Origin: Halomonas colorata
GTDB lineage: Bacteria > Pseudomonadota > Gammaproteobacteria > Pseudomonadales > Halomonadaceae
Direction: 5' to 3'
Assembly: GCF_014897985.1 (NCBI RefSeq)
Contig: NZ_JABUZA010000042.1
Span: 1 to 37,636, forward strand
Length of the DNA: 37,636 nt
Part shown: positions 36,731 through 37,636 of the stretch, one piece after another
Layout: each line of letters starts with the position of its first letter
How positions within the stretch are numbered: position 1 is the first letter of the stretch
Notes under the pieces: generated by a model
What the model was told of the DNA's origin: nothing
Database searches by the model: none
The model's input: only the letters and a program-made list of their open reading frames with translations
Made by a program: the position numbers and the translations under genes

Positions 36731-37525
36731 ATGACAGATAATCTCCGACTCCACGGGTTTAATAACCTGACAAGCTCGCTGAGCTTTAATATTTACGACA
36801 TCTGTTATGCCAAAACCGAAGAGCAGCGTGCAGCTTATATCGACTATATCGATGAGCTTTACAATGCCGAACGGCTGACGCAGATCTTGAAAGATGTCAC
36901 CAATATTATCGGTGCGCATGTGCTAAACATCGCCCGTCAGGATTATGAACCTCACGGAGCGAGCGTCACCATCCTCATTGCTGAGCATGAGCTTGATGAG
37001 GCCAATCCAGAGCAAACGGAACCAGGCCCGGGTCCTTTGCCTGAAACCGTGGTTGCCCACCTGGATAAAAGCCATGTCACCGTGCATAGCTACCCGGAGT
37101 CGCATCCCGATAACGGCATCAGTACGTTCCGCCTGGATATCGATGTTTCAACGTGTGGCCATATCAGCCCGTTGAAAGCGCTTAACTACCTGATCCACAG
37201 TTTTGATTCCGACATCGTGACCATGGACTACCGTGTGCGTGGTTTCACACGTGATGTGGATGGCAAAAAGCTGTTTATCGATCACAATATTGCGTCGATC
37301 CAGGACTACCTGGCAGAAGATACCAAGCAAGCGTATCAAATGATGGATGTGAACGTGTATCAAGACAACATGTTCCATACCAAGATGCTGCTCAAGGATT
37401 TCGAACTCGATAATTACCTGTTCGGCACTTCGCGTCGCGATATTACCTTTGAAGAGGCCCGCGACATCGAGAGCCGTCTGCGTAAAGAGATGCTGGAAAT
37501 CTTCTACTCGCGCAACCTCGACTAA
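36731..37525 (+). CDS. speD: S-adenosylmethionine decarboxylase proenzyme
   Basis: Makes decarboxylated SAM, the aminopropyl donor for spermidine; 264 aa, same length as E. coli SpeD (class 1A). The proenzyme cleaves itself at a Lys-Ser bond to form the pyruvoyl group: [16 protein letters not shown] puts Ser at 114. [20 protein letters not shown] follows, with the catalytic Cys. The ATG at 36731 has GGGAGG at good spacing. A speE (spermidine synthase) gene is not in the window. The 5' leader contains dyads but no riboswitch I recognise. Confidence 0.95.
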   Translation: MTDNLRLHGFNNLTSSLSFNIYDICYAKTEEQRAAYIDYIDELYNAERLTQILKDVTNIIGAHVLNIARQDYEPHGASVTILIAEHELDEANPEQTEPGPGPLPETVVAHLDKSHVTVHSYPESHPDNGISTFRLDIDVSTCGHISPLKALNYLIHSFDSDIVTMDYRVRGFTRDVDGKKLFIDHNIASIQDYLAEDTKQAYQMMDVNVYQDNMFHTKMLLKDFELDNYLFGTSRRDITFEEARDIESRLRKEMLEIFYSRNLD

Positions 37526-37586
37526 TCGCCGAGTAGACGAAAAAAAGCCGACGCGAGTCCATTGCTGTCCCATAGTTTTTGATCAT

Positions 37587-37617
37587 AAAGGGATTCTCAT
37601 CTGAGGATCCCTTTTTT
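37587..37617 (+). terminator. Intrinsic terminator after speD
   Basis: AAAGGGAT pairs with ATCCCTTT and, after one mismatch, CTCA with TGAG around a two-base centre; six T's follow (37612-37617). It ends the speD transcript 62 bases past the stop. Confidence 0.85.
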
Positions 37618-37636
37618 GTGGCTCTGGCGATGGCGG

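Overview
The window reads as the chromosome of a Halomonas-type moderate halophile (Gammaproteobacteria, Halomonadaceae). The evidence is: a compatible-solute uptake cluster (proVWX plus a BCCT carrier), very acidic surface lipoproteins, and a housekeeping gene order resembling that of Pseudomonas (rpoD-dnaG-rpsU | tsaD, plsY, folB, folK-like, cca, apaH, then apaG-rsmA-pdxA-surA-lptD | amgK-murU). The genus is inferred from protein resemblance and context; no marker gene was searched.

Layout. 1-1040: the 3' end of an IS30-type transposase and two leftward acidic lipoprotein genes. 1256-6330: osmoprotectant import, proV-proW-proX then a BCCT carrier, ended by a two-way terminator. 6347-9632: leftward, a DnaQ-fold exonuclease translationally coupled to a cNMP/CBS/DUF294 nucleotidyltransferase, and a secreted DUF4168 protein. 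9806-10715: an EamA permease gene broken by one frameshift. 10717-13588: leftward frmA, fghA and mtgA (glutathione-dependent formaldehyde detoxification plus a cell-wall glycosyltransferase), with a divergent LysR regulator at 13749. 14820-17272: an unrecognised membrane protein and an AbgT-family transporter. 17316-21625: the macromolecular synthesis operon rpsU-dnaG-rpoD (leftward). 21829-24457: tsaD, plsY (opposite strand), folB and a divergent folK-like gene. 24476-26418: apaH-cca. 26762-28398: a rightward two-gene islet, a tiny Tat-signal protein coupled to a GMC oxidoreductase. 28420-34228: lptD-surA-pdxA-rsmA-apaG (leftward). 34299-35965: amgK-murU peptidoglycan recycling. 36073-37525: an OsmC-like protein and speD.

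Points most worth a second look: the GMC islet that separates apaG from apaH, with a Tat mini-protein that may act as an export escort; an eight-unit 17-bp degenerate tandem array upstream of apaH, with similar short-period repeats in several other intergenic regions; a SurA with one parvulin domain; a Cca without its HD domain; a FolK-like protein with substituted catalytic residues; and a leftward intrinsic terminator between osmC and speD with no leftward gene to terminate. No CRISPR array, rRNA, tRNA, prophage or recognisable defence system was seen. Most of the window is conserved core genome.
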